DNA from: Dipetalonema caudispina
Taxonomy: Eukaryota > Nematoda > Chromadorea > Rhabditida > Onchocercidae
Length of the DNA: 50,209 bases
Direction of reading: 5' to 3'
Assembly (NCBI GenBank): GCA_013365325.1
Contig: JABVXV010000404.1
Span: forward strand, 1-50,209
A program made the position numbers and the translations under genes. The notes under the pieces were generated by a model. The model was not told the DNA's origin. It made no database searches and saw only the letters and a program-made list of their open reading frames with translations. Each line of letters opens with the position of its first letter. The first letter of the stretch is position 1. Of the stretch, positions 1 to 12,829 are shown in pieces.

Positions 1-2983
1 GAATTCTCGATCATTGGAGAGAAACTCTCTTATATTCATCGAAATATCGTTAAAAATGGATTTCACTTCCTTGTACTTCTTGAGGGCTTCTTCTGTTTCT
101 TCAGTTGATATTATTACATTAGCAACATAAAGATTCTTCCTTATTTCGTGAGCAATTTTACTTTGATGGTTTTCCAAGTGGTAGTGAAGTTTGGCTGATA
201 ACAAAAAGGGCGATGATACTACTCCAAATGGAACTCTTTTAAATCGATAACAGCTCACGTTTGTTTCGTTTACTTGCCCATCAATATTCTTTAACCAAAG
301 GAATCTTGTACAGTTTCTTTCTGATGGGTGTAGTTCTATTTGAAGGAATGTCTTTCCTATATCAGCCATTATTACATTTTTCATTGAACGGAAGCGAAGT
401 AATACTCCAATTAAGTCAGGGAGCGTTATTGGACCTCGATACAAGACATCGTTTAGACTTTTCTTTCCCTTAAGATGGGCTGATGCGTCGTAAACGATCC
501 TTAGTTTTGTTGTAGCTTTGCCTGGTGTCAGTATTTCATGATGAGGCAAATAATGTATGATACCAGTCTGCTTCACATTTGGAGACACTTCTTCGATTAT
601 GTTGGACTGCATTTGTTCTTGAATTATCTCGTTATATGGACTAAGCAGTGGTTTGTTAATTTGAAGTTATCTTATTAGTGTTTTTAGGCTTCCGAAACAA
701 AGACATTAACTGTCATTTAGATTGATCTTTAAATTTTTCCATGGCCAACGAACTTGATATCTTTTTTCTTTTTTGATGATACCTTGTTTGAACTGTTCTA
801 AAGCCTTCTCATCATCGTGTAAATTTGCTTGTTGAATGCTTATCAGCTCTAGTTTCCAGAACTTATCTACGTCTCGACTCGTAGTAACAGCATTTACGAT
901 TAATGATTTAGTTTTAACAGGATCTATCTCGAATTTGGTTTGGTCTCCACCATAATTACGTGCTTTGTTGATATATTCACTTCCAGTTATTATAGGACCA
1001 ACCTTCGTGAGAATTATATAGAATCCTGCATCATGTTATGGATTTCGTTTGGCAGCATGAAGTCAAAGAAGTAGTCAGCTCCAATAAGTATATCCGGCTG
1101 TTTCTAATACCTGCTTCCGTATCTAGCTGTTTTTGACATATCATACGCGGCAAATCATGATAATTCGACTTAATTACTTGTAGTTTCTTTGTTAGATGAT
1201 CTAACACATAAGTACTAACAGTTATGATTTCGGATCGCAAAGTTCTTACTCCGATTTTCACTTTATTTGTCCGGTATAACTTCAGAATTTTTTTACCAAA
1301 TAAGAAGAGTTCCAACTTTTCTCCTGTCACTCTTTCTAGCTTTAATTGATCTGCTAATTTCTTCGATATAAAAGATGATTGTGAACCGATGTCAAATAAG
1401 GCTAGGCCTTCTTCTTGAATATCCGGCCGATTTGGGTTAGTTACTTTGATCTCCTTGCACAAAAGTAAACTTTCCTGGCTTTGTTGATTCATTAATTGAG
1501 TTGGTGAATCGTATTATGTGTACCTTTGCAGTGGAAACATAAATGTTTCCTTCCATCGCAATTATTTGTTGCATGTCCTGTTAGAAGACAGTTGAGACAT
1601 GCATAAGTTTTTCTCAAACACATCATTCTCTGTTTGAACGTGGGATAAGTTTAACACTCATTATCCCAGTGGTTCTTATTACAGAGTACGCATGGTCTCT
1701 TGCTCTTTTTAATGAATTTCTTTGAATTTGTGGTTAACTCAGGACCACTTAATTTTGATTGATTTGTTATGGTGAAAGCTGGAATTTCTCCTTTAATGTC
1801 ATATTGTTTCTTTTGGCTTCAACTCTATCAGCCTTTCCTTAGTAAGATTGACTTCTAGCCACTTCCTCATCTATTTGGGCCAACTCACATAATGATTGTC
1901 GGAATCTGGTTATTGACCATGACCCCCTTTTTTTTTGTTCATAAATTTTCCATAATACAAAAACAAGTAACTTACTTTGCATGATGATTTCAATACTACA
2001 ATGTAAAAATTCTCACCGATTGCTTCCAGCTGCCGTAGTATTCTTCCGATTGCTTATATTGTTGTTTTATAATCCCGATCGTTTCGTTTAATAAATTGTA
2101 GTTCGGCGTATAAGGACCTTTTTATAATGGAAAGGTCCCCGTATTTTTCGATTAAAACATTTCTAATATCGTAGTTCTGTGGGGCAATATCGTAATCTTT
2201 AACAGCTAGTAGAGCTTCTCCCTTTAGACATGACATCAAGTAATTTAATTTCTGAACGTCTGGTATAGTTTGGAGATGGACTTCAACATCGAAACTGTTC
2301 CAAAACTGCCTCCACAATATCGGATCACCATTAAATGTCGGTAATTGTAACTGTGGTAGGTTTACAGTTACTTGTGGAGCCGGTTTAGGTACTTCTGATG
2401 ATTGGGTCGGTTCTTAAGTTGTGTTTTCTTCCTTTAGGCACGAATTGCTGAGTCGTTGTCATCTTTACACAATTTCAAAGTTAATTTAACTTCTCTTACC
2501 AGATTTAATAATCTTAAGATACCGTTTTCTTTGTCCGCCATTTCCATATAAATCTCTTACTCTTCCCTCCTTCTTGACGTATGTGTAATTCTTTGAATAT
2601 AATCGAGCCAGTTGTTATTTTGATAGATTCAAGAATACCACAATAGTGCTCGATTCTTTCTCCGCTTCCCTCGATAGTTCATCTTCGTGCTTTGTATAGC
2701 TGATATATTTCTTTTGGTAGTTGTTGATTGATTGGCAACAAATCCAATCCTTGTATTTCTCCGAGAAATCGTTCTAGTTTTTCTAGTGTCGGCTGAGCAT
2801 TTCTGATTAAACTGGTTGAAATCTCGGCTCGTGGCACACAAAATATTTGTCATGGAAATCTTTTCTTTGTGGTAGAAAAAATTTGTATTTTTATCGAAGA
2901 CACTACAATCCTCTTGATTGTGTATCACGACAAGTAGTTGAACATAGAATTTATTGAATAACACAGTAATTAATACCAGCAGA
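1..2983 (-). mobile_element. BEL/Pao LTR retrotransposon, degenerate, internal region (3' part beyond window edge)
   Basis: Read on the minus strand, the order is a gag-like start (about 2830-2640), a DUF1759-type capsid segment (2317-2054), CCHC zinc knuckles (about 1630-1500, including a CX2CX4HX4C motif), an aspartic protease of the DUF1758/A17 type (1492-1031, with ALFDIGSQSSF), a linker with the family signature WKLELI...RYQVRWPWK, then reverse transcriptase from about 665 to the window start, with RIVYDAS, ADIGKTFLQIELH and RVPFGVVSSPFLLS. The frame changes between gag, protease and polymerase parts and several stops intervene, so no intact polyprotein remains. The RT catalytic box reads YVAN, where Pao elements normally have YVDN or YVDD. 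RNase H, integrase and the second LTR would lie left of the window. Family assignment is firm; activity is very unlikely. Confidence 0.9.
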
Positions 2984-3640
2984 TGTTATAATGGTGTGGT
3001 AAGCTAAGGAAGGCGGTTTGATGTAGATATCACTGAGCTGACTAGTAATCCAAAGCTCCAAATAAAAAGAATAAGAATTGAGTGAATCGTTGCTTTGTAA
3101 GTGAATAAGATATCTGATTGCTTGTAAAGCCGTGACCCTTGTATATATATATGTTTGTGTAATGGGTGAATGACAAAGGACATCGTGTTACAATCCTAGC
3201 TTAAGCATGTGAAACAAAGGATACAGTGTTTCAATCCGATTCGATTTAAGCATGTCTTAACCACAGAGAACAAAGACGTATTGTGTTGATATCTCATCTT
3301 AGACAAGGATGAGTGTAAGCTAAATGATTTATGTTAACAATTTATAAGATGAGTTGGTTCATTACGAAATGAAACATCAATTACTTTAATTACAAGAAAT
3401 GTATTTTCCCTTCCTTTGCGAAATTTATTCGAATTTCGCGACAATTACTAATAATTTACATAACGCATATTTATGAGATTTAAACATTTCCCACATGTCG
3501 ATTTCCGGAAAAATCTCTTCCTGGTCCGTTTAATGTACTGTTGAAGAGCACAAGATATTGTATCGTAAGATGTGCTTTTGACCAATCAGCTCATCGTCAT
3601 CTTTTTTGAAGTTTGAACAGCATCGAACAAAGAAATAACA
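2984..3640 (-). repeat. Candidate 5' LTR of the BEL/Pao element
   Basis: The stretch begins TGTTAT (2984-2989) and ends ATAACA (3635-3640), a perfect 6-bp terminal inversion of the TG...CA type. It lies directly upstream of the gag-like region of the minus-strand element. Reading the minus strand past the low-coordinate edge, TGGTATTAATT follows within five bases, as a tRNA primer-binding site should. The length, 657 bp, is plausible for Pao LTRs. The partner LTR is outside the window, so both borders are inference. Confidence 0.4.
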
Positions 3641-5124
3641 TTGTGGATATTTTGGATACCTTTGTACAATATTTTTTTATGACATTCAAAAGAGCAACTT
3701 ACGCTAACACCCATCTGTTCACATAAGCAAAAGTGTTGAAAATAAAAATTTTTTAAGCATATCATTGATAGTCATAATACGAAGGCATTTATCACAATTC
3801 CTACTAAATAGCAACGAAATAGAATTTCTCGAGAAATGATGTGCGGGGATTATTTACGGCGTCATCGATAAGCATTATGCGTATCAGTAAGAGTGTTATC
3901 TTACCTTGTATCCTTTTTTGGCATGTCAGAAAATTAAGTGATATTTGATAAAATACAGTCGGATCTTATAGAAGTTCTGATGAGTAATTCGTAAGCGGGA
4001 AATTGAATATAGTGGCAAGAAAAAAAAAAAAAAAATGCCCGAAACAAAGCGAATTTCATTGCCTTTTCCTCGTGTGCATATTGGAACTAAGTACTCAAGA
4101 AGTATTCTCCTCTAAAATGAAGTACGATAATAACAGTGTCTTCAATTACCTAATGAATTCGTGGCCAATTGATTTAGAAAACGAGTTTAAATTTCTCTGC
4201 AAATAGAGGTTAAATTTTAATAAATTTAATGGTAATGCAATAAATGGAAGTGATGAAATTTAATTGATTAGGGCTGGTTATATCTACTGCGCCAAAACTC
4301 CTTTTTCAAAATCCACTTACAATTCTGCAGTAACCCTATAGTCAAAGGTATTGTAGTGCATCACTTTGCCCGGGACATAAACAATGATCACTCTCTCCTT
4401 TCTTTATTGGCAATTAATGTGCCTACTTACACAGCTCCGCTAGCCTTAGCATGATCGAAAATAAGGGATGAATGCATCATAATAGGAGGAAATAATATCT
4501 TAAAAGTGGAAGGTGCAGGTGTTGTAAAAGCAAAACTATCGAAAGAAGAGATGCTGTCGTAAGTTTGCTTTTTATGTTGCGCTTAAAATCAATAACACAA
4601 CACTGGTAAGAATGAACTGTTGCTTCATTCGTATCTGAATGATTTCTCTGAATCGCAGAATCGGGTATTCTCGTTGAACGGTTTGCTATTTTCGAAATTT
4701 TATTAGCTAATCTGGTAGTGTACAACTTATCTCGGGGAAGAAAATTTCCAATGCTACACTTCAGTTAACAGTTCCAATTGGCACGCTTTTCTCAGAAAAT
4801 TCAAATCCACTTGGAAATCTGATGAATGCTATGCTATAAGAATCTTCTACGAAATGGGACATTGAAATATACGGCTTATCTGGAACATTAATATCACCCA
4901 GTAGTTTGTAAAGTATCTAAACATTGAATGGAATTTGTTTGCTAACTCATTGGATATCGTTTTCAACTTCAATTTCAGTGGATTCAGCACTTATTGGAGG
5001 AAATACACGAGATATTTACGTAGAACTGTGTTATTATATTTTTTTGAAAGAAGTCAAATTGATAAACAAAACTCGAAAAATCCAACGTTTATCTTTATGA
5101 ATTTTCAATTCTTTTTAAATAAGA
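3641..5124. other. Intergenic, no gene seen
   Basis: AT-rich sequence between the retroelement and the possible small gene. A 15-base A run lies near 4020. Reading frames here are short, lack splice-supported extensions and resemble no family I know. Confidence 0.6.
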
Positions 5125-5340
5125 ATGTCGTTTGCACCGGAAAAGATGGAAAGATGTGTAATGTTACTTATTGTGAGAATTCATGATTCTCCCCCAGCTC
5201 CAGCAAACTGTAAGAACGAAATTGATGATTGGATTTATGTAACTCGGTCAATGAACTCGTTAGTTGAACATCATGTCCGTTTCACTATTGGGAAAAAGAG
5301 AGAGGAATTATTGTTGGATATGAGTCGTCAATTAAATTAA
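5125..5340 (+). CDS. Possible small hypothetical protein, 71 aa, or last exon of a larger gene
   Basis: An open frame begins MSFAPEKMERCVMLL and ends SRQLN. Its ATG follows an acceptor-like stretch (TTCTTTTTAAATAAG). The stop at 5338-5340 is followed at once by AATAATAAAAATT, which holds an AATAAA-type polyadenylation signal. The composition (mixed charge, EEL and KKRE runs, few rare residues) looks more coding than the surroundings. No signal peptide, membrane segment or known domain is visible. No upstream exon could be linked with confidence. It may be a real short gene, a final exon or a chance frame. Confidence 0.3.
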   Translation: MSFAPEKMERCVMLLIVRIHDSPPAPANCKNEIDDWIYVTRSMNSLVEHHVRFTIGKKREELLLDMSRQLN

Positions 5341-6621
5341 ATAATAAAAATTAGCAAGTCGCTATGGCTATTCACTAAGTCGTGATGACATGACCGCAGC
5401 TGGACATGATCCATATTTTTGACCGTTTGATGTTTACAAACAGTATATTGACGGCCTTCCGAAACAGTCGTATACTCAATAAAATGTGTGTGCAAACGTA
5501 AACGCAAACAGGAATATTTAATATATCACGTGAAAGGCAAAGATACGATAAAGAACACTCCTAGAAGCTAATTAAATTGTTTCTTTTAGGTTGATGAAGC
5601 ATTTTACTCTGCCCATCTCGACATAAACAAAGTTATTGTTATTAGCGCTTTTCGGCAAATGAAAACCTGCGATATCTCAGAGCTGAATTCGAAGCAAGTC
5701 GTTTAGTGGATTTTACATTATGCTACAGTATCTTACTTCATTCCTTGCAAATCCCGGTGCATTTGGTTTGGCATTCTCATAATTCGCCTCACCGTGGTTA
5801 TCAATAAAAAAAATAATGTCCATCCTCTCTGATATTTCACAAACCTGCTCTCAGCCCGGCATGTTTCTCCCTATTTTCGTTTCTTTTTACTTCCATGCCA
5901 CGACCTGATTTGATGATCATTTCAAGTTCACTTCCAAATTCATTCTTGTCTACGTCATACTTTCGTTCGCTACTGTCGAACGAACTATCACTTAGAAGTA
6001 TTTTCGTTCGAACGCTATATTCGCTTTTGTTTGGTTGTTTTCCTTCTTTCCATTCCCCGCATCATTTCCAAATGTTCTGTGTTGGACTTTCTTCGCTTCG
6101 CGATATAGTTAGTTTGTAACGATGATATCTGACAGGTAAATTCTAACATTACATAACTGTTCCCGCAGTACAATTTTCTGAACATATTAATTGACTCTAT
6201 TAATGATAAGGGAGTTTCGAGTGTTTGAAAATGTTAAGCTTATCACGATCTCCATGAAGGCAATGAGAAAGATGGAGAATTTGAAGTCATCATTTACATC
6301 ATGACGGGGAAATTAAATCAATTTGTTGTTGCTCATGACATGTTCTATAAGCATTTCAAGTCTGGTGACATTTATAGCTATAGAATTTCACTTTTTCGCC
6401 AATAGTTTATGAAGGAATTCTCAATTTTCTAACAAAAGAACTCTTATCAATTAAAATGAAAGTACTGGCTGACCTTTATCTCCTATGGAATTGATTTCCT
6501 GAGCTATAGCAGAACTGCCAACCTATCTTTTAACTGAAAAATTAATAATATTCTTGCGATGTGCGGATAATTGTGATATAAGTCGGTCAATGAATTAAGT
6601 AATTAGTGATACTTTTAGGCC
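5341..6621. other. Intergenic, upstream region of the GT92 gene
   Basis: I see no supported gene. The right end (6611-6618, ACTTTTAG) is an acceptor-like site three bases before the GT92 start codon and probably receives a spliced leader. Confidence 0.5.
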
Positions 6622-9600
6622 ATGGCACTGAAACGTTTCTTTGCTGTCTTCTTCCTTAGCTGCTTTTCAACAATGGTTATGCTCTCATTTAACCGTATTC
6701 TTACCCTTTCTACCGCAATGAATCAGTGGAAAAATGAACAAATTAATCGAGAACTTTCGAAAACTACTACTGCACGTATTACTACCACCACGGAAAAATC
6801 TTCTAATTATGATGACAAGGTATGACTTAAAGGCATTTACTGCCATGGAGTCGGACTGTTATCACCTAATCATTCAATCTCATTCTTCTAAAGTGGTTAA
6901 TCATTTGAAGGATTGCATACTACGAGGAACGATGGAGAAATGTTTTTTAGTAATTAGAACGAGTTTAAAATAGCAAACGTGAATTTGGCTGAAAGGGAAA
7001 AAAACACCTGTAATAGCAATTATGTTTAACTTGTAAAATCAACAGATGGAAGCTTCTCGCTTCGATGAGAGAAATACATAAAGTTTTTCTCTGTGTCGCA
7101 TTTAGATAGTTGAACATCATAATAATAGCTTTATTGCAATTTTGGAAGTTCTAGAAACTGCCCTCGTTTTAAAATACTTTTATTTTCAGACATATGTGAT
7201 GGCTGCATATATAACCTCCTCTTCAATGATAAGGTTAACGACAATTCGCAAGTGTAAGACGATTATTAGACTCCGTTTTCACCTGAAGATAAATCAGTCC
7301 AAACTCTTAACTATACCACTAATTCATAAACCAATCCTCAAGTGTCCATGGTTCTACGCTACGAAGTCAGTTTTAGCCTGTTATCATTGCCTTTAGTCCA
7401 TTGTAACCATTAGAATTAGCGTTACATTATCATAGCAATTTGATTTTTCTTCAGATGTGATTTTGTTGGCTATTTTGCGATAACAGTGCGGCGGAAAGAT
7501 TTGGATCAATTGTTGATGACATACCATGAAAAGTTACCGAAGGCTTACATATCGCGAATGGATAGACCTTCATTACAAGTACCAGTTGTGCTGCAGGAAG
7601 CACGTGTGATGCCGAATCGACCGCGCAAACATTACCTGGCTGTCTGCTTGCAACCAATCTTCTTATTAGCGGACTGGACCTTGCTAGTACAATTTTTCGA
7701 GGTAGGCTGAGGATAAATCATTCCTTAGACAACACAGCGATCGAATGAATGAATCTTCCTAACTGGAACATCAGCTGATGCTGCAAAATTTACTTTTAAT
7801 TCTAGTATTCATAAACTTTCTCGAATGGGTAGATCGATTGTTTGTACCAATGAAATATATCCACTCTCTTTGTAGGACATTTACAGATTTGGATTGCACA
7901 AGGTGTCACCAAATTTTGCGTGTATGTGCACTCAATGACACCTGAAGTTGATGCATTGCTGCGTGTTTATGAGCATTCAAAAGATGTGGAAGTTGAGCGA
8001 ATTAATTGGGCTCCATTGCCAACAGGTGATGTTGCTGCGCATGAGAATGATCCGAATTTGCGGATTTACAGGACTGAGGTATTAAGTTCCTGAACTTCAG
8101 GATTTTAATTTGACAAAACAGTTATTGCAGGTTGTCTTTGTTGCTAAGAGTTAGTAAACAGTAATGTTTTCAGTAATGAATCTATTGAGTTTTGAACTTT
8201 TCTAACATTATTTTAAAAATTCTGAATTGTTTTTTAAAATAATAAAGGAAAGATTTGCTGCTACGACTCAACCGCCGCATAGAATATCCCTTTCAAAATG
8301 CGCAAAAGTATCACTCTGCAATTTGGTTGGAAATTGCAGCAAATTAAGTGCAGATTTGGTAGAAACAGCAGCAGCTTTTTCCATTCATCAAATAAACAGA
8401 TAATGATGAGAAAACATTCATTTCCTGTTCCTATCACAAACTTACTATCAAGCAGAGTAGCATTCGCATTTTCATTTCCTTCCCCGGATTGCATACGGAT
8501 CGCCCTTTCGTCAGATTAAGCGATAAACTGTGAGTTCACTGTATACCTTCCTTTCATCGAGGACAATGATTATCAATACTTTCTTAGAAGAGTCGAAAAA
8601 TTTTCTCAAAAAATTGGCACTTTTTTCAAAAAGTGATTAATACAAATAAAAATTTTCTAAATCTCAAATATGAAATAAGGCCTTGTTAATTCTATGGACT
8701 ACCGTCGAATGTAAAACATTATAATAGTTTTTCTTCTCATAAACAATTCACAAAGCCTTGTTGCTAGGCTTAATCCTACAGTTTCTATTACTCTGAAGGT
8801 GACCACTTCGATCAACGACTGTCTTTTACGAAGTCGTGGTCATGTCAAATACGTGATTTCTTCTGATCTCGACGAAATTGTGGTGACCTATAAAGAATCA
8901 TCGTTGCTTAAATTACTGGATAGCTTGCAAACGAAGTTTGAAAAGTCAGCGGCATTTGTCATTCGCAGCAGTTTTGCGCTTTTTGAGGTTAGTACTTTTA
9001 TGAGCACCTTATGTATCTTGATGTTAACAATCCCTCTTCCTGAAAACATCACAGAATAACAGAATACAGCGATCTTCCCCGAGAATTCCATAAAGCCAAT
9101 AATCTGACAATCAGTAGCAAAATATTCTGCAATTAATACATAACCATCGTGGAAAATTTGCCTAAATATATCGACATTTTAAGAGCAAAACATGTACTCA
9201 TCATTGAGTTTTTGTGGGAAAGTGGGAGAATGAGATGAAATTGGAATGAAATGGCTCATTGTTCGATAAAAGAGATCAGAATAAGCGGGGCTGAATCGGT
9301 TGAAAAGATAGATTAAAGTGTCGCAAAATTTGAATAACCAAAAATACTTCACTATTAAGTTCATCTGATTCATGAATGACTTTAACAATTTTTAGAATCA
9401 TTGGGCTAATATTTCCAAACCAACAGATATTGATTTCAGTGGTTTTGCAAATATCTCGTTGGAAAACTATGTTTGGCCAGCTGGTTTTCGGAGTAAAGTA
9501 AGTCTTCATTTCAGAATTCGATATTTTTTATCATTCAAAAATAATATTACCCTTAATTGTACCTAGCTTAATTGAATGAGCATAAGTTGTTGATGACAAT

Positions 9601-10962
9601 AATGATCAGGGATAATTCCCGTTCAAATATTGATCAAAGATGATTCAGTTCAGAAATCGGAGATATTCCCCAAGGAAAGAATACATTTCGCACTCTTAAT
9701 TTTACCAGTTCTCTCTTGTTATCTTAGAATTTTTTAGCCTTAGTACTAGAGAATCAGTTCAGGTAATCATGATTCCGGAGCACATATACAGTACGCATGT
9801 ACATCAGGTGTTACAACCAGAACCTGGGAAGCTTGTAACGATCGTGCCACCTGAAACTGCTCTCGTTTTTCATTTAAGGTTTATTGAAATTCTTAAATGT
9901 TCCATATTTCCAAAAAAGCTACTTATATAGGCCACCATTTCGCGATAACGGTATGAAATCTTGATGACGCTTAAGTATTTCTGACTATTTTTATTCCATG
10001 ATGATTGCGAATGGATGGGATAGTTATGACATTCTCCGGATGTAAATTGTCGCTTGCTGATTCAAACTTCTTTTTTGATTTTTAAGGCGAGTCATGAGGG
10101 ATAAGCTATGGTCGTCAAACGCAACGGTGAAAACCAATGCACTTGCTCGATTTATTGATCCATGCAATAAATCATGGAAAAACCGGTTGGAAGTGATCAG
10201 ACAGATTCCTGAAGCTAAAATATTGCACGGAAGCGAATGGCCCCAAAGAGGAAGCCAGGTTTCCTTCTTTTTTTATTTCTCAAATGTTTATGAGATAGAA
10301 ATGACGCAAAAAAGCTTCTCTGTCTTACAAATACACATTTTGTTGCATTTACAAAATCACACTATTCAAGTAATCACGTTTCACGTCCCAAAGCGATAGA
10401 TACCTCCGATATTATTTTATCGTCTAAGAAGTAGTCGCGAAAGCTTGATATAATTCCATCATATGTTGTCCACCGAGCTTGGTCGTAATAGCCAAGCTTT
10501 CTTACTCTAGCAGCCTAGAATTGCTTATAGTCTAATATTTCTGGACTGTTTCAAATTATGAAACAGTCCTGAAATATTAGACTTAAGAAAAGACGCATAA
10601 AAACTTTGTCAAGAGAACCAGAAATTGCAGGTCGTGACGAAGTAAATTTACTTGAAAAGCCATTCAAATTCATATCTTTATCGAGCATTCTTGCAACAAA
10701 AATAGTGGATAAGTGAGATATTTTAGGGTAAAAATGCAGCAGCAGATTTATTGTAATGTTTAACTCAACTAATATATGAAATATCTTTCAGTTAATCTTA
10801 AACCTCTGGTTTTAGGTGATGGAAGAACTAGAAGCATGCCGTGAACAACTTGATTCTCTTCAAAATGACACCTGCCATTCACCATATAGATGTATGTCCA
10901 AAATTAGCTCCGTTACAACAAACGAATGGGTCATTGCACAACAAACTTGGACTGTTTTATAA
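6622..10962 (+). CDS. Glycosyltransferase family 92 (DUF23) type II membrane protein
   Basis: Nine exons in consistent phase: 6622-6819, 7190-7365, 7455-7701, 7887-8078, 8799-8987, 9396-9497, 9763-9878, 10087-10258, 10816-10962; 512 residues. The N-terminus (MALKRFFAVFFLSCFSTMVM) is a short cytoplasmic tail plus signal anchor, followed by a Thr-rich stem, as in Golgi glycosyltransferases. The catalytic region has the family 92 order: WFYATKCDFVGYF, LAVCLQPIFLLADWTLLVQFFE, WIAQGVTKFCVYVHS, INDCLLRSRG and the acidic metal-binding type motif SSDLDE in exon 5. The best known nematode member, C. elegans GALT-1, adds beta-1,4-galactose to core alpha-1,6-fucose on N-glycans. Nematodes carry many paralogues, so the exact substrate here is unknown. 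The start is chosen because ATG follows a trans-splice-like acceptor and opens the signal anchor. The exon 2 donor (GTCAGT) is the weakest junction. Confidence 0.9.
10529..10583. repeat. Near-perfect 25-bp inverted repeat with 5-nt loop, in a GT92 intron
   Basis: Within the last GT92 intron (10259-10815), AGTCTAATATTTCTGGACTG and the next five bases are followed by AATTA and then by their reverse complement. Only one pair is mismatched (T opposite T). The arms are 25 bp, so the transcript could fold into a strong hairpin. It contains no open frame. Confidence 0.85.
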
Positions 10963-12829
10963 CAGCAAAAATATATAAGAGAACGTGATGGGTATATGTC
11001 ACGGGTATTTACCTGTTTAAGATGACAGTTCTATTATACTACCTCCAACAGGCTACTTGGACAGTGTTTTGCATTCACATTTGTTCGGAATTTCAATTAA
11101 ATGTAATGATTTAAATAATTTCCTCATGAACTTTAATTGTTTCCCTGTGCTTTTTGATCTCTTGTAATTGTAATTTAAGAATGGAATGACCATTTATGAG
11201 CAAATTCTTATACCTCATATGATTCTCATAGTTATGAAATAACTCCAAAAATTAACTAAACCAGTTAGCATAAATATGCATTTGTTTTCATCACTGAATC
11301 TTCCGCGGGCTAATAGTGAAGTATCTCAGCTGGAAGTCAATAATTCAGTCTCGAAAGCCTTTATTATTGCATTATGTTCAGAAAACCTTGGCTTCAATTC
11401 CTTAGCAATGATTCTTGTTTACTGTTATCTCATATTTGATGCATATATCTGTTATTTATCACCTTTCCATCTTATAAATAAGTGATAAGGATCGACCTAC
11501 TACTACTTATTCCAGGTGATCTTCTTGTACGATCAATGCAGTGCTGTCATTTGATCATTTAGAAGTTATTCCTTTGCTAAGATCGCCTATATAGCAAGAC
11601 CATTGTGCAGTATCGCATAGAATAGTTTGCAATTTTAATTCAGGCACAAACAACAACGAAACAATTGGTTGCCACATTTCATAAGTCTTATTTGGCATGT
11701 GTGCAATGGAAATAAGAATATTTCGGGTAAGAATAAAATTAGCAGTCAACTTCGTCGCTCTAAACGAAATATTGAAAAATGTGAAGGGCTTTATGAAGAA
11801 GTGAAAGAGTGAAAATTAGGCTGAGTTCTGCAGAATTCAATCTATGAGTGGAAATCATGCAGAATTCGACAGCACTCAATAATCTGCTTTCGGCCTGATA
11901 ACACTCCATTCTTCGGCATATAGAGCCTCTAGTCCATGTTTTGATGTAAAGCGTTGCACTATGACCATAGCGTGCTAAAATGCTGAAGTTAATTGTTGAA
12001 GGAACTTGAGTCAACGATTTATCCAGAAACACATCTTACCGTACACCAACTGACAAATGACACGACTTTACTCTTACAGTAATATGAATGTGGCGAGAAC
12101 TGCAACGACACGATAATTAGTGCAGAAAGTGCAAGTGCTAGAGCTATCATAGCATTTGTTGATACTTCAGCAATGCAGGGTCACGGAATAGTGTACTTCA
12201 CATTTATGCTCACCTAATCAAGTATTGCCACTAATTTATCTCATTGAATGAGTAGCAGAAAGGTAGCAAGAGGTAACAGTCAAGGAAACGAAACTTGCTT
12301 TCTGCGAGTGTCGAAATGGTTCAGATCATGGAAAGCTATCGAGCTAAACATTTAAAATCACTACTTGGAGTAATTTTTCAATTTCCTTTCATTTTTTTAT
12401 AAAACCAAATAGAGCACCGGATGAAAGTGCGGTAAAGATGTTCTTCCCAGTTTCAGCGATTTCAGGAAAAAAAAAAACAGCAACATTGAATAACAGCAGT
12501 GCAATCAGTTTATTAGATTGTAAGTAGTAAGCAAACTTTACTACACCTAATGACAAGTGACATTTTGTTTCTTTTAAAGGTACTGCGCTGATTTCACTCA
12601 GGTTTTTTATTTTATTACGGCCTGGTTGAATCATGTCCCAAAGCAGTAACATAATTCACTTTCAAGATTAATTAGCACCGCTATCCTTTGTCTAGAACCA
12701 TAGCAATAGAGCCTAGAAACTATATTCAAACTACCACATTTAACCATCTTATTTCTTCTAACTAAATGAATGCTGCTATAATTAAAGAGGAACTTTACAA
12801 AATCCTCCAACTGCATAACATCTAGATGA
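10963..12829. other. Intergenic, no gene seen
   Basis: About 1.9 kb between the GT92 stop codon and the next gene model. The short frames on both strands (at most 90 codons) show no family motif and no phase-consistent splicing. The sequence holds several AT-rich runs but no repeat of note. Confidence 0.55.
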
